A stretch of 64,000 nucleotides of DNA from Clostridia bacterium (lineage in GTDB: Bacteria; Bacillota; Clostridia; UMGS1883; UMGS1540): positions 20,307-84,306 of the forward strand of contig JAFSAU010000015.1 in assembly GCA_017442155.1 (NCBI GenBank), written 5' to 3'. The notes below the pieces were generated by a model that saw only the letters and a list, made by a program, of their open reading frames with translations, made no database searches and was not told where the DNA came from. The translations under genes and the position numbers were made by a program. Of this stretch, positions 35,900 to 44,666 are shown one piece after another; positions within the stretch are counted from its first letter, which is position 1; every line of letters starts with the position of its first letter.

Positions 35900-35906
35900 G
35901 AATTTT

Positions 35907-36608
35907 TTAATACGCAAGTAAATCTACGTTATACAGAGCAACAGAAATACCCTCGCCCCATTTGATTCTCAGGTTTTCTACGCCCAGAAGGTTTACTTCT
36001 ACGTCAATGGGATTCTGTGCCTGCTGCAGCTCGTAGGAAATGATTTCATGTTCTGTTCCGTCATTTTCCACACTGTAGAAGGTCAGTGTGTTTGTGGCTT
36101 TGGAGCCGACAGAAGTATAAGGCGCAACAGCCTTGCCGACCAGACGGGCATACTTCCCATTTAAAATATAGATGTTGTCGTCGTAGCGACTTCCCTGCAG
36201 CAGGTTATCGCACTGGATTTTCTCATCCTTCAGTTCAAATGTTGCGTCTGCACCTGTTCTGATGCCAACATCATAGGAATCAATCTTGCTTCTTTCCAGG
36301 TCCTCGAGGTGCAATGTGGACTGTACCGGCTTGCCGCCTACATATACGCTTGTGGTAGCCTGATCCCATTCCACTTTCTTGCCAAGCAACTGGCCCATAG
36401 CCCGCAGCGGCACATAGGTGGTACCGTTATAAATCATAGGCTCAACTTTTTCACCGTTCGCATCGCGCAGGGTTTTTTCTACGCCATCCCAGTAAACACG
36501 GATGCCGCCGATATGTACGTCAATACCGACAGCAAATGCGGTCACCGCCGTTGTCAGAACCAGTGCTACGCAAAGTCCTAAAATAAAGCCTTTCATCTTC
36601 TCTTTCAT
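35907..36608 (-). CDS. Exported stalk-domain protein with NPCBM-like domain
   Basis: 233 residues. An N-terminal membrane/signal segment (GFILGLCVALVLTTAVTAFA) is followed by a copper-amine-oxidase N-terminal (stalk) domain: MIYNGTTYVPLRAMGQLLGKKVEWDQATTSVYVG. The C-terminal half (DSYDVGIRTGADATFELKDE; YILNGKYARLVGKAVAP; NPIDVEVNLLGVENLRIKW) resembles NPCBM/NEW2 carbohydrate-binding folds. Cell-envelope or glycan binding is inferred. The frame is open to 36638, but CAGGAGG fits the ATG at 36608 best. Confidence 0.8.
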   Translation of the reverse strand: MKEKMKGFILGLCVALVLTTAVTAFAVGIDVHIGGIRVYWDGVEKTLRDANGEKVEPMIYNGTTYVPLRAMGQLLGKKVEWDQATTSVYVGGKPVQSTLHLEDLERSKIDSYDVGIRTGADATFELKDEKIQCDNLLQGSRYDDNIYILNGKYARLVGKAVAPYTSVGSKATNTLTFYSVENDGTEHEIISYELQQAQNPIDVEVNLLGVENLRIKWGEGISVALYNVDLLAY

Positions 36609-36662
36609 GTTCAAAATCCTCCTGAAATTTTTCCGCACGAGGTGCGTCTGGCAGTGCTATTT

Positions 36663-36691
36663 ATTATAGCACTCCGGGATGAAAAAGTCAA
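36663..36691 (-). promoter_or_regulatory. Promoter for the stalk-domain gene
   Basis: Minus strand: TTGACT, 17 bases, TATAAT, 55 bases before the ATG at 36608. Confidence 0.8.
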
Positions 36692-36721
36692 GCCAAAAAC
36701 CGAAAGAATTTTGTTTTTGTT

Positions 36722-38278
36722 TTAATAGGAAGAATAATCTGTAAAATCGAAGGTATCGGTGGGGGCATCGGGATCGGGAAAAACATCTTCCTCGGCGTGG
36801 GCAGAAGCCTGAAAAATCTGCAGACGGCTGTGGCCGGCACAGGACAGAGAGACACTTTGGCCGTCCGGAATATGAAAGGTACCGGAGGATTCTCCGTCAT
36901 TTACAAAGACTTCCAGGATGGGACCGTCAGCGAAAAGCTCCAGCATATATAGGGGCGCGGCTGCAATACAGCGGCAAGAGTCCCGTGTTTCCATACAAAG
37001 CTTCCCGTCCGTCAGACGTAAAACAAAAGTGCCAAAGCGGAGTGAGAAATTTGTAGGCCCGCAAAGGCGCACCCGTGAAGTGGCGGGAAGCAAAAATGTG
37101 CCGGGAATGTGGCTGTCATATATCACGGTATCAAAAACAGAACACATCTCTGCCGTGGGGCGGGTCAGAAGCCTGCCGGCGCGGGTGAAAAGCTCCCGCG
37201 GCATGGTCATGCAGCGGGCGTGACGGGCCGCGCCGAATAAAAACCGCCGCCCCTTGTGCGAAACAGATGTCGGGGCATGAATGTCTTTGCCGAAATCCAG
37301 TGTTCCTTGCTGTCGGATGCGAAAACGTGTATTTTGAAAGGTGCCGGTGTACCAGCGTGCCGCATCGGGCCAGGTAGCGAGAAGGGCGTGGGTGCGTCCG
37401 ATGGCAAAAAGATTAGGATAATCCAAGGGAAAATCCGCATTCCGCAGAAGCGGGTGCACATACTGCCACTGGCCGCCGGACTGTTGAAAGAGCAGAAAGA
37501 CACCGCGGTCCTCCCGCATACTGGCTGTGAGTATATACGTGCCGTCCGCGGTTTCTGTAAAATCCGGATTGCGAAAAACCGGGCCAAACCCTGCCGGTGG
37601 CCGGATGCCGGGTATGATCGTTTCTCCTGAAAAGTGGAGCATATCCCTGCTTTCTGCGCTGAGGATGTATTCCCGCAGAAGTCCGTCGTCCGGCCGGGAT
37701 AAGGAGTAGGAAAGATACAGGCGTACCCGGTCCTCCCCGGCTACGGCACAGCCGCCGAGGATGCCGCCGGTAGTATGACGCCCCTGACGGATTTCAGCAG
37801 GCGGTAAAAAGCAGAGGGGCAGATGACGCCAGTGGAGCATGTCGCGGCTGACAGCATGGCCCAGGCAGAAAACATCCGGAGAAACGGAAAAGGGTGCACA
37901 CGGATAAAAGAGATGGCATGTGTCCCGGTAAAAGCAGAGCGCGCCGGGCGCGTACATCGGGCCACAAAAGGGCGTGAAATGATATCTTGTGGCGGACGGA
38001 GTTTCTGTTTTCAAAAGAGCACCATCTGCCTGGAGAAAGCGCACACCTCTGTCAAACAGTCTGTCGCAGTCGGAAAGATACGCGAGGGAAAGCGTGGCAT
38101 CGGTGAGGGAGAGGGTATACACCGTATATTTTTGTAGTGGAAAGACAACCCGGTCCAGATTCCGGGCACGCCTTCGCAAAAAATTGATGCCGTCAGACAA
38201 AGTGAGGAGAGCGGATGAGCCGGATACCCGCGGAAAAATCTCCAGCGTACGGTAACAATCGCTATAAAATGTAATCAT
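36722..38278 (-). CDS. GH32-like protein with degenerate catalytic residues
   Basis: 518 residues aligning by eye to sucrose-6-phosphate hydrolase/invertase (GH32): YHFTPFCGP, GHAVSRDMLHWRHLPLCFLPP, FRNPDF and a C-terminal beta-sandwich. All three catalytic positions are changed: the nucleophile Asp of the NDPNG motif is Ala110 (YAPGA), the Asp of RDP is Asn237 (RNP), and the Glu of ECPD is Asp286 (DYPN). It is therefore unlikely to be an active invertase and may bind a fructan or polysaccharide or do something new. It overlaps the ylbJ-like gene by four bases and has an AGGAG RBS inside it. Confidence 0.85.
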   Translation of the reverse strand: MITFYSDCYRTLEIFPRVSGSSALLTLSDGINFLRRRARNLDRVVFPLQKYTVYTLSLTDATLSLAYLSDCDRLFDRGVRFLQADGALLKTETPSATRYHFTPFCGPMYAPGALCFYRDTCHLFYPCAPFSVSPDVFCLGHAVSRDMLHWRHLPLCFLPPAEIRQGRHTTGGILGGCAVAGEDRVRLYLSYSLSRPDDGLLREYILSAESRDMLHFSGETIIPGIRPPAGFGPVFRNPDFTETADGTYILTASMREDRGVFLLFQQSGGQWQYVHPLLRNADFPLDYPNLFAIGRTHALLATWPDAARWYTGTFQNTRFRIRQQGTLDFGKDIHAPTSVSHKGRRFLFGAARHARCMTMPRELFTRAGRLLTRPTAEMCSVFDTVIYDSHIPGTFLLPATSRVRLCGPTNFSLRFGTFVLRLTDGKLCMETRDSCRCIAAAPLYMLELFADGPILEVFVNDGESSGTFHIPDGQSVSLSCAGHSRLQIFQASAHAEEDVFPDPDAPTDTFDFTDYSSY

Positions 38279-39381
38279 GCCTGCTCCTTTTCTGTTTTTT
38301 TCTTTATTGTATCATAGCCGGAAGTGCGATGCAACCTTTTATTCAAAGAATCCATCAGCCGGAAGAAAAACCAGACAGAGAAGGTGAGAAGCACGGCCGC
38401 GGCCAGATAACCGCCGTAAGCGACAGCCTTTTCCTGCAAAAGAGGAGCGTTGGCGGGGACAGCCTGCGGAAACACCATCAGCAGGAGACGACAGTAGAAG
38501 GCAGACAGCCCGGAGGATAAAAGCTTTCCTATTATATAACTATTCATGGAAAGACCGTTTCTTCGCACAAGGGCCGCTGTCTGGAGAAAAACGGACAGGC
38601 CGCCAAAGGACAAAAGCCCGGCCATGGCGGGGAGGGCACCGCCGTCTGTGCCGGCTACCGCGCTGACTTCGAGAAAGCCTGCGCACAGAAGTGCCGCCGT
38701 CTTTTCGCCAAGTCCGGAAGCTGTCAGAAAACGGCGGGCAATGCCAAGAATGCCCAGATGCTCCAGAAATGCGGTGATAACGGAGAAAAAGACTACAAAA
38801 CCGCAGAGTGAGAGAACGGTGTGCACTGCATCACCCATCGGGTCGGCGGCAGTCTTTCGGAGCGTGGTACGCACGCGTGGGGTGTCAGTGCCGTAAAAGC
38901 GCATACAAAAGCCGGTGGAAAATGAAGCAAGGGTCTGGGCGGCCAGGAGAATGTACCCTGCGGCAGGGCTTTTGCATGCGGCCGTACCTACAGCACCAAT
39001 GACGAACAGGGGACCGGCGTTATTTGTGAAGGCCAGAAGCCGCTGGGCTTCCGGGCGAGAAATACTGCCGGAGGAATATAGCTTACAGGTGACGGCGGCA
39101 CCGGCAGGGTAGCCGCTGACAAGCCCTAAAAGTACAGCGGATGCACCTTCACCACCTACGCGAAAAAGGAAGCGGGAGGGTCTTTCAAAAATTCGGCCGG
39201 CAGACGATGTGATTCCGCTGGCTATCAGGGTGTTGGCACAGACAAAAAAGGGGAAAAGCGAAGGAATGAGCGTAGAAGCGCAAAGAGAGAGTGCTTTTCC
39301 GGCCGCGCTTATAGCAACGGCGGGGAACAGAGAAAGGGCCAGTGCAGTAAGTGCCGCACAGATACCGACAGCTTTTTTCAT
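38275..39381 (-). CDS. YlbJ-like (nucleoside-recognition family) membrane protein
   Basis: 368 residues, about eight or nine membrane segments. The family pattern LIPSLFPFFVCANTLI, GEGASAVLLGLVSGYPAGAAVTCKL, RLLAFTNNAGPLFVIGAVGTA is characteristic of YlbJ, a sporulation integral membrane protein required for outer coat or cortex in B. subtilis. A role in sporulation here is supported by the neighbouring yqfCD genes, but other Gate-domain transporters share the motif. The start has GGAGG upstream. It leads into the degenerate GH32 gene on the same transcript. Confidence 0.8.
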   Translation of the reverse strand: MKKAVGICAALTALALSLFPAVAISAAGKALSLCASTLIPSLFPFFVCANTLIASGITSSAGRIFERPSRFLFRVGGEGASAVLLGLVSGYPAGAAVTCKLYSSGSISRPEAQRLLAFTNNAGPLFVIGAVGTAACKSPAAGYILLAAQTLASFSTGFCMRFYGTDTPRVRTTLRKTAADPMGDAVHTVLSLCGFVVFFSVITAFLEHLGILGIARRFLTASGLGEKTAALLCAGFLEVSAVAGTDGGALPAMAGLLSFGGLSVFLQTAALVRRNGLSMNSYIIGKLLSSGLSAFYCRLLLMVFPQAVPANAPLLQEKAVAYGGYLAAAVLLTFSVWFFFRLMDSLNKRLHRTSGYDTIKKKTEKEQA

Positions 39382-39453
39382 GGCGTGTCCTCCTAAAATA
39401 TGGTTTTTTTCGGTGCTGGGTCCTCATATACATATGGCGAAAGGACTGATTTC

Positions 39454-39732
39454 ATGCGAAAACGAAACCGGACGCCCCTCCGAGAAAAGGTGGCAGAAGC
39501 TGTGGAACTGCCGAAGGAGATTATGCTTTCTATGCCGAAAATAACGGTGCTGGCAGGCAAGGAAGCCACTGTGGAGAATTATAAAGGCATTATAGAGCTT
39601 TCCAGAGAGTGTATTCGCCTGTACACCGGGGCGGGGATTTTATGTTTGCGGGGAGAAAACCTGGATATTGCGGCGATTACGGACGAGGATATTGCCATTG
39701 AGGGTGCAATTGGTAAAATTGAATTTGAATAG
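39454..39732 (+). CDS. yqfC: Sporulation protein YqfC
   Basis: 92-residue protein beginning MRKRNRTPLREKVAEAVELPKEI and continuing PKITVLAGKEATVENYKGIIELSRECIRLYTGAG. This matches YqfC/YabP-like proteins, mother-cell sporulation genes under SigE in Bacillus. The frame opens at 39400, but AAAGGA fits the ATG at 39454. It is followed 11 bases later by yqfD, the usual partner. The partners' exact biochemical role is not known. Confidence 0.88.
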   Translation: MRKRNRTPLREKVAEAVELPKEIMLSMPKITVLAGKEATVENYKGIIELSRECIRLYTGAGILCLRGENLDIAAITDEDIAIEGAIGKIEFE

Positions 39733-39743
39733 AGGGCGTAGTC

Positions 39744-40949
39744 ATGATTTTTTCTATTTTACAGTATTTGCGGGGCTTTCTTGTTCTGCAGCTTCAGGGA
39801 ATGTACATTGAACGATTTATTAACCTATGCGTGAGGCACGGCATATATTTATGGAACATCCGGAAGGAAGCGTGCGGCCGGGCAACAGTACATGTGAGCA
39901 TCCCGGGGTTTTTTCGTATTCCGGAAGCGGCACGGAAAACCAAAACAAAAGTAAAAATTTTGCGGAAAAGAGGTCTGCCGCTTTTCTTGCATCGCCACAG
40001 GAGACGAGGTGCCTTTGTGGCCGGAATGCTCCTTTTTACCATAGTACTGGCACTTCTGACCTCCTTTGTATGGGCGATAGAGATTGACGGAACAGAAAAA
40101 ATGGATAAAAATATGATAAGAAATACGCTTAGGTCTTGCGGTTTGGACGTGGGTGTGTTAAAATATACCTTGAAGGCTTCCGATATTCAGGCGGATATGC
40201 TGCGGGAGATGCCGGAGCTGTCCTGGCTGTGGGTGGAGGTTAAGGGGACGCGGGCTTTTGTGCATGTGCGCGAAAAAACGCCGGTGCCCGATATTGTTCC
40301 TGTAGGCCGCCCGGCTAATATTACAGCGGACTGTGACGGGGTGATTACCGAATGCACAGCCACGCGGGGCACTGCTATGGTCCGGGAGGGCGATACGGTG
40401 CAAAAAGGGACGCTCCTGATAAGCGGTACAGTGGAAACAAAGCATGGAAGCACACTGCTGGTGCATGCGGAAGGGTCTGTAAAGGCGAAAACGTGGCGCA
40501 CGAGAAGCGGCACCTTTCCCCTTGAGAAGCAGACGGAGACGGACAGAGGCCAGGTGAAAACCCGATACAATCTTTATTTCGGCACATGGCGGCTTCCACT
40601 GCATACCGGCCGAGACCCTTTTGAAACATATCGGGTGGAAACAGAGACAACTGCTGTGAAGCTCTGGGGAGACCTGTATTTGCCGGTCACTTTTGAAAAA
40701 CAAAGGCTTTACAGTACAGATGTGGGCAGTGTTACGCTTTCACCGGCAGAGGCGGAAATGTATTATGGCAAGACACTTCTCGCCGAAATCGAAATTCCGG
40801 ATAACGGGGAAATTATAAATACAGAATATACGCACATACTAAATAAAGACGGAACAATTACAGTGACTTGTACCGTCGAATGTATAGAGGAAATCGGGGA
40901 AACCCGGGAGATACTGGAGGAAACAGAGGATGACGGAACGATATTTTGA
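39744..40949 (+). CDS. yqfD: Sporulation protein YqfD
   Basis: 401 residues. A short cytoplasmic part (KILRKRGLPLFLHRHRRR) is followed by one membrane helix near residue 92-115 (AGMLLFTIVLALLTSFVWAIEIDG) and a large external domain (KASDIQADMLREMPELSWLWVEVKGTRAFVHVREKTPVPD), the YqfD family pattern. It is required for efficient sporulation in B. subtilis but of unknown biochemistry. The last 20 bases overlap phoH. Confidence 0.92.
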   Translation: MIFSILQYLRGFLVLQLQGMYIERFINLCVRHGIYLWNIRKEACGRATVHVSIPGFFRIPEAARKTKTKVKILRKRGLPLFLHRHRRRGAFVAGMLLFTIVLALLTSFVWAIEIDGTEKMDKNMIRNTLRSCGLDVGVLKYTLKASDIQADMLREMPELSWLWVEVKGTRAFVHVREKTPVPDIVPVGRPANITADCDGVITECTATRGTAMVREGDTVQKGTLLISGTVETKHGSTLLVHAEGSVKAKTWRTRSGTFPLEKQTETDRGQVKTRYNLYFGTWRLPLHTGRDPFETYRVETETTAVKLWGDLYLPVTFEKQRLYSTDVGSVTLSPAEAEMYYGKTLLAEIEIPDNGEIINTEYTHILNKDGTITVTCTVECIEEIGETREILEETEDDGTIF

Positions 40950-41886
40950 TATTAACGGCATCAAAAACCAGTCGGAGCTGTTCGGCGCGTTCGACAAAAA
41001 TCTGCTGCTCATTGAAAAAGAGCTGGATGTGCAGCTGATTACCCGGGAAGGGGTTATCAAGGTGCTGGGGGAGGACACGAACACCCAGAAAGCCATTTAT
41101 GTATTTGAAAATCTGCGTGGAATTCTGGAAAAGGGCGAGGGCCTTACGGAGCAGGATGTCCGCTATGCCATCACAATGGCAGAGGACGGAATTCTCTTTT
41201 CTGCGGCCAGCCTCGGTGAAAATTATGTATGTATCACCTCCAAAGGAAAGCCGGTGAAAGCGAAAACACTGGGACAGAAGGCGTATGTGGACAGCATCAA
41301 AAGCAGTACCGTAACCTTCGGCATCGGCCCGGCGGGGACAGGCAAAACATATCTGGCCGTGGCACTGGCGGTAGATGCTTTCCGAAAAAAACAGGCCAGC
41401 CGCATTATTCTGACCCGGCCTGCTGTGGAAGCCGGGGAAAAGCTGGGATTTCTGCCCGGTGACCTGCAGAACAAGGTAGACCCATATCTTCGTCCTCTGT
41501 ACGATGCGCTGAGTGACATGCTGGGAGCAGAGAGCTATCAGAAATATTTTGAGCGGGGACTTATTGAAGTGGCACCCCTGGCTTATATGCGGGGCAGGAC
41601 GCTGGATGATGCTTTTATCATTCTGGATGAGGCCCAGAACACTACGCCGGAGCAAATGAAAATGTTTCTGACCCGTATCGGGTTTGGCTCCAAAGCGATT
41701 ATTACCGGTGACATTACCCAGATTGATTTGCCGGATGGCAAGCGGTCTGGTCTTAGAGACGTAATACACATTCTGAAAAATATTGAAGGAATTTCCTTTG
41801 TATATCTGACGGCAAAGGATGTGGTACGGCATCCGCTGGTGCAGAAAATTATTGATGCCTATGAGAGAAATACCAAACGGAAATAG
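40930..41886 (+). CDS. phoH: PhoH-like ATPase
   Basis: 318 residues. N-terminal KH-like segment, then the Walker A GPAGTGKTYLAVALAVDAF near residue 138 and Walker B FIILDEAQNTTPEQMKMFLTR. The pattern fits PhoH (YbeZ), an RNA-linked P-loop protein whose partner is the YbeY nuclease. The order yqfD-phoH-pgpH-ybeY is conserved in Firmicutes. It lies 12 bases before pgpH, and GGAGG occurs upstream of its ATG inside yqfD. Confidence 0.95.
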   Translation: MTERYFDINGIKNQSELFGAFDKNLLLIEKELDVQLITREGVIKVLGEDTNTQKAIYVFENLRGILEKGEGLTEQDVRYAITMAEDGILFSAASLGENYVCITSKGKPVKAKTLGQKAYVDSIKSSTVTFGIGPAGTGKTYLAVALAVDAFRKKQASRIILTRPAVEAGEKLGFLPGDLQNKVDPYLRPLYDALSDMLGAESYQKYFERGLIEVAPLAYMRGRTLDDAFIILDEAQNTTPEQMKMFLTRIGFGSKAIITGDITQIDLPDGKRSGLRDVIHILKNIEGISFVYLTAKDVVRHPLVQKIIDAYERNTKRK

Positions 41887-41898
41887 AGGTACACGCAA

Positions 41899-43863
41899 AT
41901 GAAAAAGAGTATTATCGTAACGGTCTCATTCATTGTTACGTTTTTGCTGATGCTATCCGGTCAGCGTCTCACCCAGTATGATATCGAGGCCGGACGGACA
42001 GCGCCGGCAGATATCTATGCCCCGCGGGAAATTGTGGACAAAGTGACGACAGAAAAGCGTCGGGCAGAGGCAGAGGCAGGTTTCCAGGACAAGTTTGAGA
42101 TTTCGGCTGATCTGAGCCAGGCCTCGGAAGAGGCACTGTCGGGGTTGATTGCCTTTGTCGGGGAACAGCGGACTAACAACAGCGTGTTCCGGCAGACGCG
42201 ATACGAAGGCGTGGATATTTCGATGCTGCTTGAAATGCGTGACGAGGAATGGAACACGCTGACAGATGCGCTTTCAAAGGTACAGGCAGAACTTTTGGGA
42301 AACGGAATCTCCGATAAAACCGCGGCACTGGAGGAAGCCCGTGCTCTTCTGGCAGAAAAAACGGAAAATGTGAATGCGGGCATTGCTGCTTTGGATGTGA
42401 CACTGCGGGAAAATATGGTGTTCAGTCCGGAAAAAACAGAAGAGTCCCGTCAGGCATTACGGGAGAGTGTGGAAGAGGTTACGTATAAACCGAATCAGGT
42501 GATTGTGCGAAAGGGCGATGTGGTGACTCAGGCACAGTATGAGGTGCTTTCGGACCTCGGAATGGTAGCTTCGGGAGAAGCCTCCACCGATGTGCTGGGC
42601 GGTGTGGGAACGGCAGTTCTGCTTCTGTTTTGCTACGGAATTTTATACATGTATCTGCGGCGGTACGCCCACGAATATCTGAAGAGCGACGGGTTGCTCC
42701 TCATGATTGCTGTTATTTTCGCCCTTACGGTACTGCTCTGCACCGTCGGAGCAGGGACACTCAGCCCGTACCTTTTGCCTATTGTTGCAGGGACGGCACT
42801 TTTGGCAATTTTGCTGGACATTCGTTTTGCGATTACATATAATGCGGTGATTTCCTTTCTGGCCGTGTTGATATTTGAGGGGGACGTGTACTGTCTGGCC
42901 TGTCTCCTTTTATCCGGAACGTTGTCCACCTTTATATTCACACGCCCCGGCCTGCGTCACAAATTGGTTTTTTCAGCGGCAATACAGATGCTGTATCAGT
43001 TCGGACTGTATTTTGCCGTTGGGGTTCTGGAGGGCTTGGAGTTGCAAAATGCGCTGGTACGAGGTCTGTACGGTCTCGGCGCCGGGATGATAACCTCTGT
43101 AATTATTATCGGTACGCTGCCATTCTGGGAGTATGCCTTTGACGTGACGACGCCCTTTAAGCTTCTGGAGCTGGCAAACCCTGACCAGCCGTTGCTCAAA
43201 CGTCTTCTGACGGAAGCCCCCGGTACCTACCACCACAGCCTGATGGTGGGAAATCTTGCCGAGGTAGCCTGCGAAGCTGTGGGCGGAAATGCGCTTCTGG
43301 CCCGGACGGGTGCCTATTACCACGATGTGGGGAAATTGCGCCGTCCCCAGTATTTTAAGGAGAACCAGTACGCAGAGAATCCCCATGAAAAAATGAGTCC
43401 GCAGTTGAGTGCATCCATCATTCTTTCGCATGTGAAAGACGGCAGCGACCTGGCCCGGCAGTACCGTCTGCCCGGTGCAATCCGTAGTATTATTGCGTCT
43501 CATCACGGGAATTCTCTTGTTTCCTTCTTTTATCATAAAGAAAAGATTGAAAATGACGGTATAGCGGATGAGGCAAAATTCCGGTACAGCGGTCCCCGGC
43601 CGAGAACGTGTGAGGAAGCCATCGTAATGCTGGCGGATTCTGTGGAGGCGGCGGTGCGGTCGCTGGAGGAAAAGGAGGAAACTTCTATCCGCCAGATGGT
43701 GCAGAAAATTCTGCGGGGTAAGATGAGCGAGGGCCAGCTTGGGGAAAGCGGGCTGACGCTCCGGGATATTGAAACGATTGAGTCGGCGTTCGTGCATGTG
43801 TTCTGTGGGTACTTCCACAGCCGCATCCAGTACCCGGACGGCGATACTGCAAAGGAGATCTGA
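41899..43863 (+). CDS. pgpH: c-di-AMP phosphodiesterase PgpH (7TMR-HD)
   Basis: 654 residues of the YqfF/PgpH family. An N-terminal helix (about 8-24) leads to an extracellular domain (about 30-220), then seven membrane helices (about 225-430), then a cytoplasmic HD domain with PGTYHHSLMVGNLAE, YYHDVGKLRRPQYF, SASIILSHVKDG and IIASHHGNSLVSFFYHK. PgpH hydrolyses c-di-AMP to pApA. Together with cdaA and cdaR at 15.5-17.3 kb the window encodes both synthesis and breakdown. ybeY starts two bases after its stop. Confidence 0.96.
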   Translation: MKKSIIVTVSFIVTFLLMLSGQRLTQYDIEAGRTAPADIYAPREIVDKVTTEKRRAEAEAGFQDKFEISADLSQASEEALSGLIAFVGEQRTNNSVFRQTRYEGVDISMLLEMRDEEWNTLTDALSKVQAELLGNGISDKTAALEEARALLAEKTENVNAGIAALDVTLRENMVFSPEKTEESRQALRESVEEVTYKPNQVIVRKGDVVTQAQYEVLSDLGMVASGEASTDVLGGVGTAVLLLFCYGILYMYLRRYAHEYLKSDGLLLMIAVIFALTVLLCTVGAGTLSPYLLPIVAGTALLAILLDIRFAITYNAVISFLAVLIFEGDVYCLACLLLSGTLSTFIFTRPGLRHKLVFSAAIQMLYQFGLYFAVGVLEGLELQNALVRGLYGLGAGMITSVIIIGTLPFWEYAFDVTTPFKLLELANPDQPLLKRLLTEAPGTYHHSLMVGNLAEVACEAVGGNALLARTGAYYHDVGKLRRPQYFKENQYAENPHEKMSPQLSASIILSHVKDGSDLARQYRLPGAIRSIIASHHGNSLVSFFYHKEKIENDGIADEAKFRYSGPRPRTCEEAIVMLADSVEAAVRSLEEKEETSIRQMVQKILRGKMSEGQLGESGLTLRDIETIESAFVHVFCGYFHSRIQYPDGDTAKEI

Positions 43864-43864
43864 T

Positions 43865-44305
43865 ATGCTTACAATCTGGTTGCGAAATGAACAGACGGTA
43901 TTCCCTCTGACCCATGCTGTGCGGCGCACAATTCGCCGGAGCGCACGGGGGGCCTTTAAAATGCTGGGACAGGGGGGACGGAATGCTGTTTCGGTGTTAG
44001 TATGCGACAATGCTGCTATTAAAGAACTGAATGCCCAGTGGCGTGGCATTGACAAGGCAACCGACGTTCTTTCCTTTCCTATGGAGGATGGAGATGAAAT
44101 GCTCGGTGACATTGTACTTTCGTTGGAAAAGGCCTACGAGCAGGCAGAAGAGTATGGCCACAGCCCGGCGCGGGAAATTGGATTTCTGACTGTCCATTCC
44201 ATGCTGCATCTGTATGGATATGACCATATTGAGGAAGAAGACCGTGCAGAGATGCGGGCTATGGAGGAAAAAATTCTGACCAAACTGAAGCTTTTACGTG
44301 TGTAG
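43865..44305 (+). CDS. ybeY: Endoribonuclease YbeY
   Basis: 146 residues. The zinc motif TVHSMLHLYGYDH near residue 105 is the H-x3-H-x5-H signature of YbeY, a metalloprotease-fold endoribonuclease that matures 16S rRNA and takes part in ribosome quality control. The frame extends back to 43769 within pgpH, but GAGATCTGAT and the family start LTIWLRNEQ fix the ATG at 43865. era and dgkA, usually next, are absent. Confidence 0.95.
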   Translation: MLTIWLRNEQTVFPLTHAVRRTIRRSARGAFKMLGQGGRNAVSVLVCDNAAIKELNAQWRGIDKATDVLSFPMEDGDEMLGDIVLSLEKAYEQAEEYGHSPAREIGFLTVHSMLHLYGYDHIEEEDRAEMRAMEEKILTKLKLLRV

Positions 44306-44325
44306 CCTGACAGGATAGGGCAACC

Positions 44326-44407
44326 CGGCAAATCATGGGTCCGGAGTACGTGCCCGGAACCGGGAGCGAAAGCCAACGGGAAATGCCCGATGATTTTGTG
44401 CTTTTTT
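44326..44407 (+). ncRNA. Structured RNA or compound terminator after ybeY
   Basis: The gap 44306-44666 (361 bases) has no gene. Its first part can fold into an outer stem (CAAATCATGGG, 44329-44339, with CCC-ATGATTTTG, 44386-44398, one bulged G). Two inner hairpins follow: TCCGG with CCGGA, and one with a GAAA tetraloop near 44366-44375. A T-run at 44402-44407 follows. A simple terminator would not need two inner hairpins; it may be a small RNA or unknown riboswitch. No known family matched by eye. Confidence 0.45.
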
Positions 44408-44414
44408 AAGATTT

Positions 44415-44449
44415 AAAGTGACTTTTCACTTGGAAAAGTCACTTTTTTT
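44415..44449 (+). terminator. Intrinsic terminator
   Basis: A perfect 13-bp stem AAAGTGACTTTTC with its complement, loop ACTTG, followed by TTTTT. It is the second of two tandem stops for the yqfC-ybeY transcript. Confidence 0.88.
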
Positions 44450-44615
44450 GATATTTTTAAAAAAATTTTTCAAAAATATGTAATATTTTTTTAAAACTTA
44501 TTAAACATTTGAAAAGCCAGGAAAAATAAGGGTCGGGAGCGTTTCTGTTAAAAAATAGAAATTACCAGTTTATTGTTAAAACTGTAATAAATTTGAAATA
44601 AATACATAAAATGGT

Positions 44616-44644
44616 TTGACAAAGGGCAAAAAGTATAGTAAAAT
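44616..44644 (+). promoter_or_regulatory. Sigma-A promoter for the YabE-like gene
   Basis: TTGACA, 17 bases, TAAAAT, 22 bases before the ATG. The preceding 44450-44615 stretch is AT-rich with no further feature seen. Confidence 0.8.
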
Positions 44645-44666
44645 AAAAAACGAAGGAGTGATTCTG

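Noticed and set aside
35870..35906. tRNA-Leu as an attachment site for an integrated element
   Set aside because: No integrase, no repeated tRNA 3' end and no composition break is seen next to it; it is flanked by ordinary genes and terminators.
44326..44407. c-di-AMP (ydaO) or c-di-GMP (GEMM) riboswitch upstream of the yabE-like gene
   Set aside because: The consensus core elements recalled for those families are not present, and the structure ends before an independent promoter for yabE.
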